Positions 1 to 8,457 of a stretch of 17,720 nt of DNA are shown piece by piece (position 1 is the stretch's first letter; every line of letters starts with the position of its first letter). The notes below the pieces were generated by a model. That model was not told the DNA's origin. It saw nothing but the letters and a program-made list of their open reading frames with translations, and did no database searches. The translations under genes were made by a program, and so were the position numbers. Source of the DNA: Dysgonamonadaceae bacterium (GTDB taxonomy: Bacteria; Bacteroidota; Bacteroidia; Bacteroidales; Azobacteroidaceae). The DNA lies in the NCBI GenBank assembly GCA_031255425.1, contig JAIRSN010000060.1:1-17720 (forward strand). The letters are read 5' to 3'.

Positions 1-1078
1 CAAAGGTATGATGGTCTATAATTCCGGAACCAATCTGGGTGGTCCCAGCATCTACATTTGGAACGGCGAACAGTGGACGGCGATCATCGCTCATTCGGCA
101 CCGGAGATTACGGTCCCGGCATACGACGCAACGAAAATCACCGAACTGGAAGAGCCGTTGACCCTGTCGGTTACGGCGAAGGGCTACGGACTTGTACCCA
201 CTTACCAGTGGCAACAGTCCGACGATGGCGTAGACGGATGGCAGGATATTCAGGATGCAACCGGTGCCGATTGCGATGTTCCGGTCAACGCCGGCGGGAA
301 ATTCCATTACCGCTGCACGGCAACCAACACTTTCGGCACGGATATATCCAACGTGTTCACGGTGATTGTATGCCCGCAGGCGGTAAAAGATCTGGAAGGC
401 AACTACTACTGCACCGGCGACTTCGGCAGCGCCGGCACATGGATGACCATGAACCTGCGTTCCACCCGCAATGAGAGCTATACCGATTTGGAGGAAAATC
501 GCAATTCGAACGCGGAGTCACGTAAATATTATTATTACCCGAAAGGAGACAAAGCCCTTTTTGAAGCACATCCGGAATACGGATTGCATTATACTTGGCC
601 GGGCGCCAATAATATTATCCCCACGGACGATGATTATACAGACGAAAACCCAACGAATCGCCAGGGAATATGCCCCGCCGGGTGGCATGTGCCGACAAAT
701 GCCGAATGGACAGCGTTGATTCAAGTCCTGAACGACGACGAAAGCCAAATTTATTCATCCAATGCAGGGAAGAATAATGCCGGGTTAAAGATAAGAAGCA
801 AGACGAGGATCGGCAATGAAATCAGGGATCCCGACTTCCCCGGCGAAAGTCATGCGAGCTATGAAAACAGAAACGGCATGGACATACTGTTAGTGGGAAC
901 CAGTTGGGCGGGCGACTTTACATACTGGGGACAGGGTGTGCATGTAACATCTTCATCGTCCTATCCCGGTTCCCCGGGAGATACGTACACCGTAAATCTA
1001 TGGGACGGTAGTCGTAATGCGGGCACCGTAAAATACGCCAAGGGTGGGATGCCTACCGTGCGCTGCAAGAGAAACTGA
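1..1078 (+). CDS. FISUMP-domain exported protein with Ig-like module, 5'-partial
   Basis: The frame is open from the first base (base 1 is the last base of a codon), so the gene starts upstream; the ATG at 8 is probably internal. Numbering from that ATG, residues 1-30 (GMMVYNSG...YIWNGEQW) resemble the linker seen before FISUMP modules. Residues about 34-123 look like an Ig-like fold (YQWQQSDDG, YRCTATNTFG) with Cys near both ends. Residues about 128-355 match the Fibrobacter succinogenes major paralogous domain: YYCTGDFGSAGTWMTMNLR, GICPAGWHVPTNAEW and the C-terminal VRCKRN. These proteins are usually secreted or surface lipoproteins of Bacteroidota and Fibrobacteres with no established biochemical role. 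The protein ends at the FISUMP module, with no type IX secretion C-terminal domain. The family call is firm; the function is unknown and the N-terminus is not visible. Confidence 0.85.
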   Translation, partial: KGMMVYNSGTNLGGPSIYIWNGEQWTAIIAHSAPEITVPAYDATKITELEEPLTLSVTAKGYGLVPTYQWQQSDDGVDGWQDIQDATGADCDVPVNAGGKFHYRCTATNTFGTDISNVFTVIVCPQAVKDLEGNYYCTGDFGSAGTWMTMNLRSTRNESYTDLEENRNSNAESRKYYYYPKGDKALFEAHPEYGLHYTWPGANNIIPTDDDYTDENPTNRQGICPAGWHVPTNAEWTALIQVLNDDESQIYSSNAGKNNAGLKIRSKTRIGNEIRDPDFPGESHASYENRNGMDILLVGTSWAGDFTYWGQGVHVTSSSSYPGSPGDTYTVNLWDGSRNAGTVKYAKGGMPTVRCKRN

Positions 1079-1135
1079 CCATTCAACAATTTATCGATAC
1101 AACCGGTTGAAAGGAAGGGATTCTCTGTGTATAAA

Positions 1136-1173
1136 AACAGGCGCCCCCTACCCTCCCCGCATAAGCGCCTGTT
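1136..1173 (+). terminator. Hairpin downstream of the FISUMP gene, weak terminator candidate
   Basis: AACAGGCGC (1136-1144) pairs perfectly with GCGCCTGTT (1165-1173) around a 20-nt pyrimidine-rich loop, about 60 bp after the stop codon. There is no T-tract after the stem, so it would be an atypical terminator or a 3'-end stabilising structure. Confidence 0.35.
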
Positions 1174-1180
1174 ACCTTAG

Positions 1181-1200
1181 AAGATAAAGCAAGATAAAGC
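1181..1200. repeat. Tandem 10-bp duplication
   Basis: AAGATAAAGC occurs twice back to back, immediately after the hairpin at 1136-1173. Only two copies are present and no function is visible. Confidence 0.6.
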
Positions 1201-1312
1201 GTGGGACAAACGTACAGGTTACAAGTCCTGCGCTTCGTTCTTTTTAAATAGCTTCCCTTCGGGACTCCGGAATCCCAACAGACAACCGCAATATGTCAGA
1301 AATATAAACGCG

Positions 1313-1468
1313 ATGTCTAATTATTTGATACAAAATAATTCGTGTAAAGTGAAAGGAATCGTTTATTTTTGTGCAGATAATAATGATGTGTACGGAATAA
1401 CCATAATAGACATGAATTTGGACAAAGTATTTCCGGTAAATGGTAAAGGCAACTTTTTTGAGCGATGA
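1313..1468 (+). CDS. Candidate 51-aa small protein, unrecognised
   Basis: An ATG at 1313 opens a 51-codon frame ending with TGA at 1466-1468. The product begins MSNYLIQNNSCKVKGIVYFC and ends NLDKVFPVNGKGNFFER. Its composition looks protein-like: alternating hydrophobic stretches (GIVYF, YGITIID), two Cys, no low-complexity runs. The same frame is open upstream as far as 1181, 95 codons without a stop in AT-rich DNA, so this may be the C-terminal remnant of a longer gene rather than an intact small gene. No family is recognised, and no signal peptide or membrane helix is obvious. The start is preceded by an A-rich stretch without a clear Shine-Dalgarno, which is common in Bacteroidota. A minus-strand frame also covers this stretch, so coding on either strand is uncertain. 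Confidence 0.35.
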   Translation: MSNYLIQNNSCKVKGIVYFCADNNDVYGITIIDMNLDKVFPVNGKGNFFER

Positions 1469-2014
1469 ATGGTGAACGGTGAGTTGAACACGTCTTATCA
1501 TCCATTACTCAAAAATCATCGTTCTCCTGTTTATATCGGGGTTGTCTTTACCGGAACCGGATTTTGTCGACCGAACGTTAACCGAACGGGGAACAGATAA
1601 TCCATATAAATGTAAAAACAATCTTTAAGCGGCATCCGGCGGGCATCCCGGCTCCCGGCGCGGGCGGGTTTCCGGTCGGACCTGGGCAGCACATAATGCA
1701 GCCAGTGGGTTTGCCTGCGGCGAATCTGCCGAATTATACTTTGCAGCATCAATCGAAGACTTCCCGGCGCGACGCCTTTCGTCGAAAAAATCTACTCATT
1801 CATCGAAATTCCGCTCTTTTTGGGCGACTCTTGTTTGTTTTCCGTCATCTTTTCAAATTACTTTGCGGAAAATAAAACGCAGTAAGTAGTATTATTCATT
1901 TTTAACAAAATTAAAATAGGAAAACTTTTATTGTTCCAAAAGTTTTCATTTCCTTTGCCGCCGGATAAAATATTTTCCAAGGTTATTTGTCTTACAATAA
2001 AAAAGGACGTAGAA
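1469..2014. other. Intergenic region with no recognisable gene
   Basis: This 546-bp stretch contains a very GC-rich patch at 1631-1680 (40 of 50 bases G or C). An AT-rich segment follows from about 1780, then the palindrome at 1920-1947 before the TetR gene. Frames are open on both strands across the GC-rich part (+ 1582-1875, - 1531-1752), but neither translation resembles a known family. High GC alone suppresses stops, so I do not call a gene. Confidence 0.5.
1920..1947. promoter_or_regulatory. Palindromic operator candidate upstream of the TetR gene
   Basis: GAAAACTTTT (1920-1929) and AAAAGTTTTC (1938-1947) form a perfect 10-bp inverted repeat with an 8-bp spacer, 67 bp before the TetR start codon. 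A near-consensus Bacteroidota -7 box, TTCCTTTG at 1950-1957 (consensus TAnnTTTG), lies just downstream, so the palindrome would cover the -33 region. TetR regulators bind such dyads as dimer pairs to repress their own operon. That the palindrome is the operator is inference from position and symmetry. Confidence 0.5.
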
Positions 2015-2629
2015 ATGGAATTAAAAGACAGAATCATAAAAGAAGCGTCACTTCTTTTTTTCAATAACGGAATCAAGAGTATGACCATGTCCGACATCGC
2101 GAACGAGTTGGGCATCTCCAAACGAACGCTTTATGAAGTTTTCCGGGATAAGGAAGAGCTTTTGGAAAAATGTGTCAACGCGCACATGGAAAAAACCGAC
2201 GAGGAAATAAACGAACTGGTCAATAATTCGGAAGACGTGATCGACACCTTGATGCGGATTTACGCCAAGCATCTCAACAACATGCGGAACGTACATAAAA
2301 CCATTACACACGATTTGAGGAAATACCACGCGAATATTTACAAGAAAATCGAGTGTAAGCAAAAAGAAGACACGCATGTGTTTATGCCTTTGATGAAAAA
2401 AGGAGTCGATCAGGGACTGATACGGGATGATATTAATTTCGAAATTTTGATCTGGCTGTTGAAAAGCCAGTTCAAAGCGCTGATGGACGGCGATTTCATT
2501 CCGACCGACAAGTATTCGATAAATGAATTTATCCGGGCAATCATTCTCAATTTTATCCGTGGAATTGCCACGCCGCTGGGAAATGAAAAAATAAACAAGA
2601 TTGTATCGGCATTGAAAGTGGAAGCCTGA
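2015..2629 (+). CDS. TetR/AcrR family transcriptional regulator
   Basis: The product is 204 aa from the ATG at 2015. The frame extends upstream to a TTG at 1931, but those 28 residues fall outside the TetR fold and would overlap the operator palindrome. The start at MELKDRIIKEA also matches the usual TetR N-terminus and follows an AAGGA-like sequence. The helix-turn-helix lies at about residues 23-48 (TMSDIANELGISKRTLYEVF). The all-helical remainder is the ligand-binding and dimerisation domain, as typical for the family. The gene lies 52 bp upstream of the TolC-like gene on the same strand, so it probably represses its own efflux operon and is released by a pump substrate. The ligand cannot be predicted. 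Membership is certain; the regulatory target is inferred from context. Confidence 0.9.
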   Translation: MELKDRIIKEASLLFFNNGIKSMTMSDIANELGISKRTLYEVFRDKEELLEKCVNAHMEKTDEEINELVNNSEDVIDTLMRIYAKHLNNMRNVHKTITHDLRKYHANIYKKIECKQKEDTHVFMPLMKKGVDQGLIRDDINFEILIWLLKSQFKALMDGDFIPTDKYSINEFIRAIILNFIRGIATPLGNEKINKIVSALKVEA

Positions 2630-2681
2630 GGGATGCCGTTGCATTGTTTGCAGTTAAATCAAAATAGGTAAAAAAGTAAAT

Positions 2682-4145
2682 ATGAAATTAAGATTAGGTA
2701 AAAAGATGTTTTTCGCATCAGTGCTGCTGGTGCCTTTTATGACAAATGCGCAAAACGAGCAGGTTCCTCTCGAAATAACGTTGGAACGGGCGATTGAAAT
2801 TGCGCTGAACGAAAACCCTTCTGTTAAAATTGCCGATTTGGATGTGCAGAAAAAGAAGTATGCAAAAAAATCAAGCCAATCGGCGCTTTATCCGCAGATT
2901 GACGCCGTCGGGCAGTACAGCCGGACATTGAAAAAACAGGTGATGTATATGGGAGGGGACGACGACAATGCCGGAGGAAATTCGATGTTCGATCCGATTC
3001 TTATGGGGATGGAGGCGACGCTGGCTGAAACGAGCGGTTATGTGCCGGGAACTTTGTTCCAGAAGATTGCCGAAAATTCCGTTTCGAGCGGAGACGGAGG
3101 AATCACCATCGGGCGAAGCAACAACTGGTCGGGCGGATTTCAATTGAACTGGCCGGTCGTTGTTCCCACGCTTTGGAAAACGCTGGAAATCTCCAGTCTG
3201 GATACGGAATTGGCAGTAGAAAATGCCCGGTCGTCCAAAATCAATATGGTGAATGCGATCCGGAAAGCGTATTACGGTGCGCTTCTGGCGAAAGACGCCT
3301 TGCATGTACTCCGGCAGAGTTACGACAATGCCGTCCTGAGCTACGACAACATCAACGAGAAATACAAACAGGGTATTGTTTCCGAATTCGACCTGATTCG
3401 TGCAGACGTAAACGCCAAAAATATCAAGCCGAACCTGATTCAGGCGCAGAATGCGTACAACATCGCTTCGCTGTCGCTGAAAGCGCTTATGGGCGTCGAC
3501 ATTGATATGGAAATTTCGATAGACGGCAGCTTATTGGATTACGAAGAAGGTCTTTACGGCGAGATACTGAACGCCGACACTTCGCTGGTCTACAACTCTG
3601 ACCTGAAAAAATTCGACATTCAAAAAGAACAGTTGAAAAAGTCGATGGAACTCTATAAATCGCAGTATTATCCGACAATCGCCATTGCGGGTAATTTTAT
3701 GTATATGTCGATGAGCAACAATTTCAAATTCGGCGATTACCGGTGGAACCCCAGTTCGTCCGTCAGTTTGAATATCTCCATCCCGATTTTCGACGGATTG
3801 AAAAAACACAGTGAAATCCGGCAGACGAAAATCTCTATGGAAGAAATGGACTGGCAACGGGAAGATGTGGTACGGAATCTTAAATTGGCCGTAAACAATA
3901 ATATAAACAATATGGCGAATTATGTGGAACAAGTCTTTTCGACCAAAGATGTGATTGCGCAAGCACAGAAAGGATACGAAATTTCCCAGAAATTATACGA
4001 CACCGGTATGGGAACGCTGCTCGACCTGAACGATGCGCAGTTGGGATTAACGCAGGCAAGCCTGGCATTCAATCAGGCGATATACAATTTCCTCGCCGCC
4101 AAAGCAGATTTGGACAAAACACTGGGCGTAGACGTAAACCGGTAA
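2682..4145 (+). CDS. TolC-family outer-membrane efflux protein
   Basis: This 487-aa protein opens with a Sec signal peptide (about residues 1-23, ending TNAQ). The mature part carries two outer membrane efflux protein repeats: about residues 30-255 (LERAIEIALNENPSVKIADLDV, SALYPQIDAVGQYSR) and about 295-480 (SQYYPTIAIAGNF, SVSLNISIPIFDG, ending NFLAAKADLDKTLGV). TolC-type proteins trimerise into a beta-barrel with a long periplasmic helical tunnel and form the exit duct of tripartite pumps. Length and layout fit the family. It is the first structural gene after the regulator and precedes the adaptor and pump genes, the common order in Bacteroidota. Substrate choice lies mainly with the pump, not this component. 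Confidence 0.93.
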   Translation: MKLRLGKKMFFASVLLVPFMTNAQNEQVPLEITLERAIEIALNENPSVKIADLDVQKKKYAKKSSQSALYPQIDAVGQYSRTLKKQVMYMGGDDDNAGGNSMFDPILMGMEATLAETSGYVPGTLFQKIAENSVSSGDGGITIGRSNNWSGGFQLNWPVVVPTLWKTLEISSLDTELAVENARSSKINMVNAIRKAYYGALLAKDALHVLRQSYDNAVLSYDNINEKYKQGIVSEFDLIRADVNAKNIKPNLIQAQNAYNIASLSLKALMGVDIDMEISIDGSLLDYEEGLYGEILNADTSLVYNSDLKKFDIQKEQLKKSMELYKSQYYPTIAIAGNFMYMSMSNNFKFGDYRWNPSSSVSLNISIPIFDGLKKHSEIRQTKISMEEMDWQREDVVRNLKLAVNNNINNMANYVEQVFSTKDVIAQAQKGYEISQKLYDTGMGTLLDLNDAQLGLTQASLAFNQAIYNFLAAKADLDKTLGVDVNR

Positions 4146-4273
4146 AAAGAGACAAGCAAATAAATAATAGTTAATGAATTAAAAACAAACAGGTGAACCG
4201 GTAAATGAAAGTACGGTCAAACAAGCCTTTTCTTGTTTACTCATCTACTCGTTTACTAAAAAAATAATGAATA
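4146..4273 (+). other. 128-bp gap inside the efflux operon, with a small hairpin
   Basis: This is the longest gap within the operon. AAACAAG (4219-4225) pairs with CTTGTTT (4232-4238) around a 6-nt loop, and the motif GTTTACT occurs at 4235-4241 and 4251-4257. No T-tract follows and no clear promoter box is seen. It may tune expression between the tolC-like and adaptor genes, or be neutral. Confidence 0.3.
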
Positions 4274-5281
4274 ATGAAAACTAAAAAACTGATTAAATTA
4301 TTACCTCTTTTGAGTTTAGGGATTTTGATCTCCTGCGGGGAAAAAACGCAGGAAACTTCTCCGGAAGATGCAAAAGTCAAAGTGAGTACGACGGTGGCAA
4401 CGATGCAGACGGTGGATAACATTTCCGGCTACACGGCAAATGTTCAGGCGGATGTGATCAATCATATCACACCGGCAATCCCGGCGCGAATCGAAAAGAT
4501 TTACGTGGAAATCGGCGACAGGGTGAATGTCGGACAATTACTGGTGCAAATGGAATCGTCCAACCTGCAACAGCAAAATGCTCAACTCGCCAATCTGGAA
4601 CGCGATTATGCCCGCTACACCGAACTGTTGAAAGTCGGTGGGATTGCCCAGCAACAGGTAGACCAGATGAAAACGCAAATCGATATTTTGAAGGCAGCCA
4701 TCAAAAATATACGGGACAATACGCAGTTGAGAAGCCCGATCAACGGAATCGTGACGGCACGGAACTACGACAACGGCGATGTTTTCGCGCAGTTGCCGGT
4801 ACTGACCGTTCAACAATTGAATCCGTTGAAAGCCATCATCAATGTGTCGGAAACCGATTTCACAAAGGTAAAACTCGGAATGCCTGCTAATATCAAGCTG
4901 GATGTGTACGAAAATGAAAGTTTTACCGGAAAGGTGAGCTTGGTTTATCCCACCATTGATGCGGCGACGCATACGTTCGGCGTAGAGGTGGCAATCCACA
5001 ACAAAGACGCAAAAGTGCGCCCGGGAATGTATGCCCGCGTGGAACTGAACTTCGGATCAAAGCAAAGCATTGTTGTTCCGGATATGGCAGTCCAAAAACA
5101 GGCGGGGTCGAACGACAAATACGTTTACATCGTGGAAAGCGGTCTTGCCAAATACCGTAAGGTAGAGCTTGGGCTGCGGCTGGGCGCCAACTACGAAATC
5201 CTTTCCGGTATAAATCCGGGAGATGAAGTGGTGACGGCGGGGCAAAGCCGCCTGATTGACGGCACCTCTGTTGAGAAATAA
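4274..5281 (+). CDS. RND efflux periplasmic adaptor (membrane-fusion protein), lipoprotein
   Basis: The product is 335 aa. A lipoprotein signal peptide ends in the lipobox LISC with the acylated Cys at residue 21, so the adaptor is anchored by lipid. HlyD/AcrA features follow in order: the first lipoyl half (HITPAIPARIEKIYVEIGDRV), a helical hairpin (about residues 95-150), the second lipoyl half (LRSPINGIVTARNYDNGDV), a beta-barrel domain (about 175-255, GMPANIKLDVYENESFTGKV) and a membrane-proximal domain ending GDEVVTAGQSRLIDG. It links the inner-membrane pump to the TolC-like duct. The 30-bp gap to the pump gene supports co-transcription. It is somewhat shorter than AcrA, mainly through a short helical hairpin. 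Confidence 0.93.
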   Translation: MKTKKLIKLLPLLSLGILISCGEKTQETSPEDAKVKVSTTVATMQTVDNISGYTANVQADVINHITPAIPARIEKIYVEIGDRVNVGQLLVQMESSNLQQQNAQLANLERDYARYTELLKVGGIAQQQVDQMKTQIDILKAAIKNIRDNTQLRSPINGIVTARNYDNGDVFAQLPVLTVQQLNPLKAIINVSETDFTKVKLGMPANIKLDVYENESFTGKVSLVYPTIDAATHTFGVEVAIHNKDAKVRPGMYARVELNFGSKQSIVVPDMAVQKQAGSNDKYVYIVESGLAKYRKVELGLRLGANYEILSGINPGDEVVTAGQSRLIDGTSVEK

Positions 5282-5311
5282 AAAATAAGAAACAAAAAAA
5301 ATTACAAGATA

Positions 5312-8300
5312 ATGAGTTTATATGAATCCGCGGTAAAAAAACCGATTACTACCGCTTTAATATTCGTCGGAGTCGCTATCATGGGATTATTTTCCCTGAC
5401 CCGGTTGCCGATCGATTTATTTCCCGATATAGAAGTTAACTCCCTGACCGTCATCACGGCTTATTCGGGCGCCAGCGCTTCGGACATCGAAACGAATGTC
5501 ACCCGGCCGATGGAAAATTCATTGAATACGGTCGAAAACCTGAAGAAGATAACTTCCCAATCCAAAGACAATATGTCGCTGGTTACGTTGGAGTTCAATT
5601 ACGGAACCGATATTAACCTCGCCACAAACGACGTGCGGGACAAAATCGATATGGTCAAGTCCCAGCTCCCCGATGATGTGAGCAATCCGATCATCTTCAA
5701 GTTCAGCATGGATATGATTCCGGTCGTTATTTATTCTGCCACGGCGGACGAGAGTGTCAACGCGCTGTATAAGATATTGGACGAAAAAGTCGCCAATCCG
5801 CTGAACCGGGTGGCAGGCGTGGGTGCGGTGACCGTTTCCGGAGCGCCGCAACGGCAGGTGCAGGTCAACGTTGCGCCCGAAAAGCTGGAAGCGTACAACC
5901 TGACGGTCGAGCAGATTTCCAATGTGATCCGGACGGAAAACCTGAACGTGCCGGCGGGAAGTTTCGACGTCGGAACGGCTACCTACGCGCTGCGGGTGGA
6001 AGGCGAATTTAAGGAAAGCGGTCAACTGGCGGGCATTGTCCTGGGCAGCCACAACGGGAAAAATATTTACCTGAAAGACGTGGCGACCGTCAGCGATACC
6101 ATCCAGAGCCGTATTCAGGAGTCTTTTACCAACGAGGTGAAAGGCGCTACGATTGTTGTCCAGAAGCAATCCGGATCCAATACGGTGGAGATTGCCCGGA
6201 AGGTAAACGAGTTGATTCCCGAACTGCAAAAAACACTTCCTCCCGATGTGAAACTCTCACTGATCATGGACTCTTCGGACTTTATCCAGGAATCCATCGA
6301 CTCGCTGGTTGAAACCATCCTGCTCGCCGGTATCTTCGTGATTATCGTCGTGCTGTTTTTCCTGGGACGCTGGCGCGCAACGGTGATTATCATCCTTGCA
6401 ATCCCGATTTCGCTGATCGCCTCTTTCATCTACCTGATGGCGACCGGAAGTACGCTGAACATTATATCGCTCTCCTCTATTTCCATCTCTATCGGGATGG
6501 TGGTCGACGACGCGATTGTGGTGCTGGAGAATATAACGAAGCATATCGAAAAGGGAAGTACGCCCAAAGAGGCCGCCGTGTATGCCACCAATGAGGTGGG
6601 GGTAGCGGTAATTGCTTCTTCGTTGACGATTATCGCCGTATTCTTCCCGCTCACCATGACCACCGGTCTGGCAGGGGTGATGTTCGGCGAATTGGGTTGG
6701 ATGGTCACCATCATGATCACGGTTTCCGTAATCGTAGCCTTGTCGCTGACCCCGATGCTCTGTTCGCAGATGCTCCGGTTGACCAACACGCAGGGGAAAC
6801 TGTTCGACCGGCTGTATGCACCGGTCCGCAGGATGCTCGACAAACTGGATATTCTCTATGGCAAGTTCGTGAATATCTGCGTAAGGAACCGCTGGAAAAC
6901 ATTATTGGTCTGTTTCTCCATCTTTTTCATCATCATGGTACCTGCCCTCAACCTGGTGAAGTTCGACTTTATGCCGGCTTCCGACAACAGCATGATCACG
7001 GCTTCCGTTCACCTTCCCACCGGCACCCGGATGGAAGTGGCACGCGAAACCGCCATGAAAATCACCCAAATGGTGCAGGCGAAGTATGGAAAAGAGGTCA
7101 ATATCCGCAGCTTTTCCGTCGGGCAGGCGGACGAAAACAACTCTTTCGCCGCTATGCAGGAAAACGGGACCAACCTGATTACATTCCGTTTCCGTTGTGT
7201 CGATGCCGACGCGAGAAAGCTGACCATTTATGATATTGCCGACGGCATACGAAAGGAACTGGAAACGATGCCGGAACTCTACAAATATACCGTGACTCCC
7301 GGTGGCGGTGGCGGTATGGGTACCGGAGCCAGTACGGTTGACGTGGAAATTTACGGCTACGACCTGGCGCTGACCGACCGGATTGCCGACGAAATGAAGC
7401 TCCGGCTGGCGTCTGTCAACGGGTTGCGCGACATCGTGATCAGCCGGCAGGACTACCGCACGGAATACCAGATCGACTTCGACCGGGTGAAACTTGCCGA
7501 AAACGGGCTGAACTCCGCCACGGTAGCCACCTACGTCCGCGACCGGATCAACGGGGAGTATACTTCCAAGTACCGGGAAGACGGCGACGAATACGATATT
7601 GTGGTTCGGTACGACGAGGCTTACCGCCAGTCGCTGGAGGACATCCGGAACATTACGGTTTACAACAATGCCGGCGCCCCGATCCGTATCCGCGAACTTG
7701 GAACGATTGTCGAAAAGACATCCCTCCCGCAAATCGACCGGCAAAACCGCCAGCGTATCAACAAGGTGCAAGGTTCTCTGTATAAGGCAGCCTTGAGTGA
7801 TGTGATTGCCGGTGCCAACGGCGTGATAAACGAAATGCAGGAGGAAGGGAAGATTCCACCTGAGATCGGCATCAAAATCGGCGGGTCGTACGAAGACCAG
7901 CAGGAAACAAACAACGACTTGATGCTGTTGATGGTGCTTTGCGTGGTACTGGTCTACATCGTGATGGCGGCGCAGTTCGAATCGCTCACCTATCCGTTTA
8001 TCATTGTCCTGTCGCTGCTGTTCGGTTTGGCAGGTGTATTCCTGGCGCTGATGATCACCGGGAAATCCATGAGCCTGATGGCGATGATCGGCCTGGTCAT
8101 GCTGATTGGTATCGTGGTGAAAAACGGAATTGTGTTTATCGACTACGCCAACCTGAACCGCGAACGCGGCATGTCGATCGACAAAGCCATTGTTTCCGCC
8201 GGAAGATCCCGTCTGCGTCCCATCCTGATGACTACGGCGACGACCGTCCTGGGGATGATTCCGATGGCTATCCCCCGGGGAGCCGGGTCGGAGATGTGGC

Positions 8301-8443
8301 AGCCGATGGGGATCACCATTGTCGGCGGGCTAACGCTGTCGACGTTGCTGACCTTGTTTTACGTTCCGGCGCTCTACTCCATTTTCGGAGGAAACGGCGT
8401 GAAAAGGAAAAGAAAAAAATACAGACAATCCTATCATTCTTAA
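5312..8443 (+). CDS. RND efflux pump inner-membrane permease, HAE1 type
   Basis: This 1043-aa protein is full length for AcrB-like pumps. It has a first membrane helix at about residues 12-30, then a large periplasmic loop (about 35-330) beginning PIDLFPDIEVNSLTVITAYSGA. Helices from about 335 to 540 contain GMVVDDAIVVLEN, with the proton-relay Asp399 and Asp400. A second periplasmic loop runs from about 560 to 865, followed by the final helices. The latter contain GIVVKNGIVFIDYAN, where Lys937 matches AcrB Lys940. The adjacent DD pair points to the hydrophobe/amphiphile (HAE1) group rather than CusA-type metal pumps, which carry a single Asp there. A glycine-rich stretch (GGGGGMGTGAST) lies near residue 665. 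The pump is proton-driven and expels drugs, bile salts or detergents in relatives. The specific substrate is unknown. Confidence 0.95.
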   Translation: MSLYESAVKKPITTALIFVGVAIMGLFSLTRLPIDLFPDIEVNSLTVITAYSGASASDIETNVTRPMENSLNTVENLKKITSQSKDNMSLVTLEFNYGTDINLATNDVRDKIDMVKSQLPDDVSNPIIFKFSMDMIPVVIYSATADESVNALYKILDEKVANPLNRVAGVGAVTVSGAPQRQVQVNVAPEKLEAYNLTVEQISNVIRTENLNVPAGSFDVGTATYALRVEGEFKESGQLAGIVLGSHNGKNIYLKDVATVSDTIQSRIQESFTNEVKGATIVVQKQSGSNTVEIARKVNELIPELQKTLPPDVKLSLIMDSSDFIQESIDSLVETILLAGIFVIIVVLFFLGRWRATVIIILAIPISLIASFIYLMATGSTLNIISLSSISISIGMVVDDAIVVLENITKHIEKGSTPKEAAVYATNEVGVAVIASSLTIIAVFFPLTMTTGLAGVMFGELGWMVTIMITVSVIVALSLTPMLCSQMLRLTNTQGKLFDRLYAPVRRMLDKLDILYGKFVNICVRNRWKTLLVCFSIFFIIMVPALNLVKFDFMPASDNSMITASVHLPTGTRMEVARETAMKITQMVQAKYGKEVNIRSFSVGQADENNSFAAMQENGTNLITFRFRCVDADARKLTIYDIADGIRKELETMPELYKYTVTPGGGGGMGTGASTVDVEIYGYDLALTDRIADEMKLRLASVNGLRDIVISRQDYRTEYQIDFDRVKLAENGLNSATVATYVRDRINGEYTSKYREDGDEYDIVVRYDEAYRQSLEDIRNITVYNNAGAPIRIRELGTIVEKTSLPQIDRQNRQRINKVQGSLYKAALSDVIAGANGVINEMQEEGKIPPEIGIKIGGSYEDQQETNNDLMLLMVLCVVLVYIVMAAQFESLTYPFIIVLSLLFGLAGVFLALMITGKSMSLMAMIGLVMLIGIVVKNGIVFIDYANLNRERGMSIDKAIVSAGRSRLRPILMTTATTVLGMIPMAIPRGAGSEMWQPMGITIVGGLTLSTLLTLFYVPALYSIFGGNGVKRKRKKYRQSYHS

Positions 8444-8457
8444 TTCATAATATATAT

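Noticed and set aside
1136..1200. Hairpin plus tandem repeat considered as the start of a CRISPR or structured repeat array
   Set aside because: Only two 10-bp copies without spacers and a single hairpin; nothing like an array.
1204..1240. ACAGGTTACAAGTCCTG resembles a tRNA T-arm or anticodon arm
   Set aside because: The stem is only 4 bp with an 8-nt loop, and no acceptor stem or other arms can be built around it.
1364..1371. TATTTTTG, an exact match to the -7 promoter consensus
   Set aside because: It falls inside the candidate 51-aa ORF, has no -33 partner, and no gene starts at a suitable distance.
1531..1752. 73-aa minus-strand ORF over the GC-rich island
   Set aside because: The translation is Arg/Pro-rich without a recognisable family, and high GC explains the lack of stops; the + strand is open there too.
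6902..7771. 289-aa minus-strand ORF within the RND pump gene
   Set aside because: It lies antisense inside a clear 1043-aa pump gene and shows no family resemblance; it is a codon-bias shadow.
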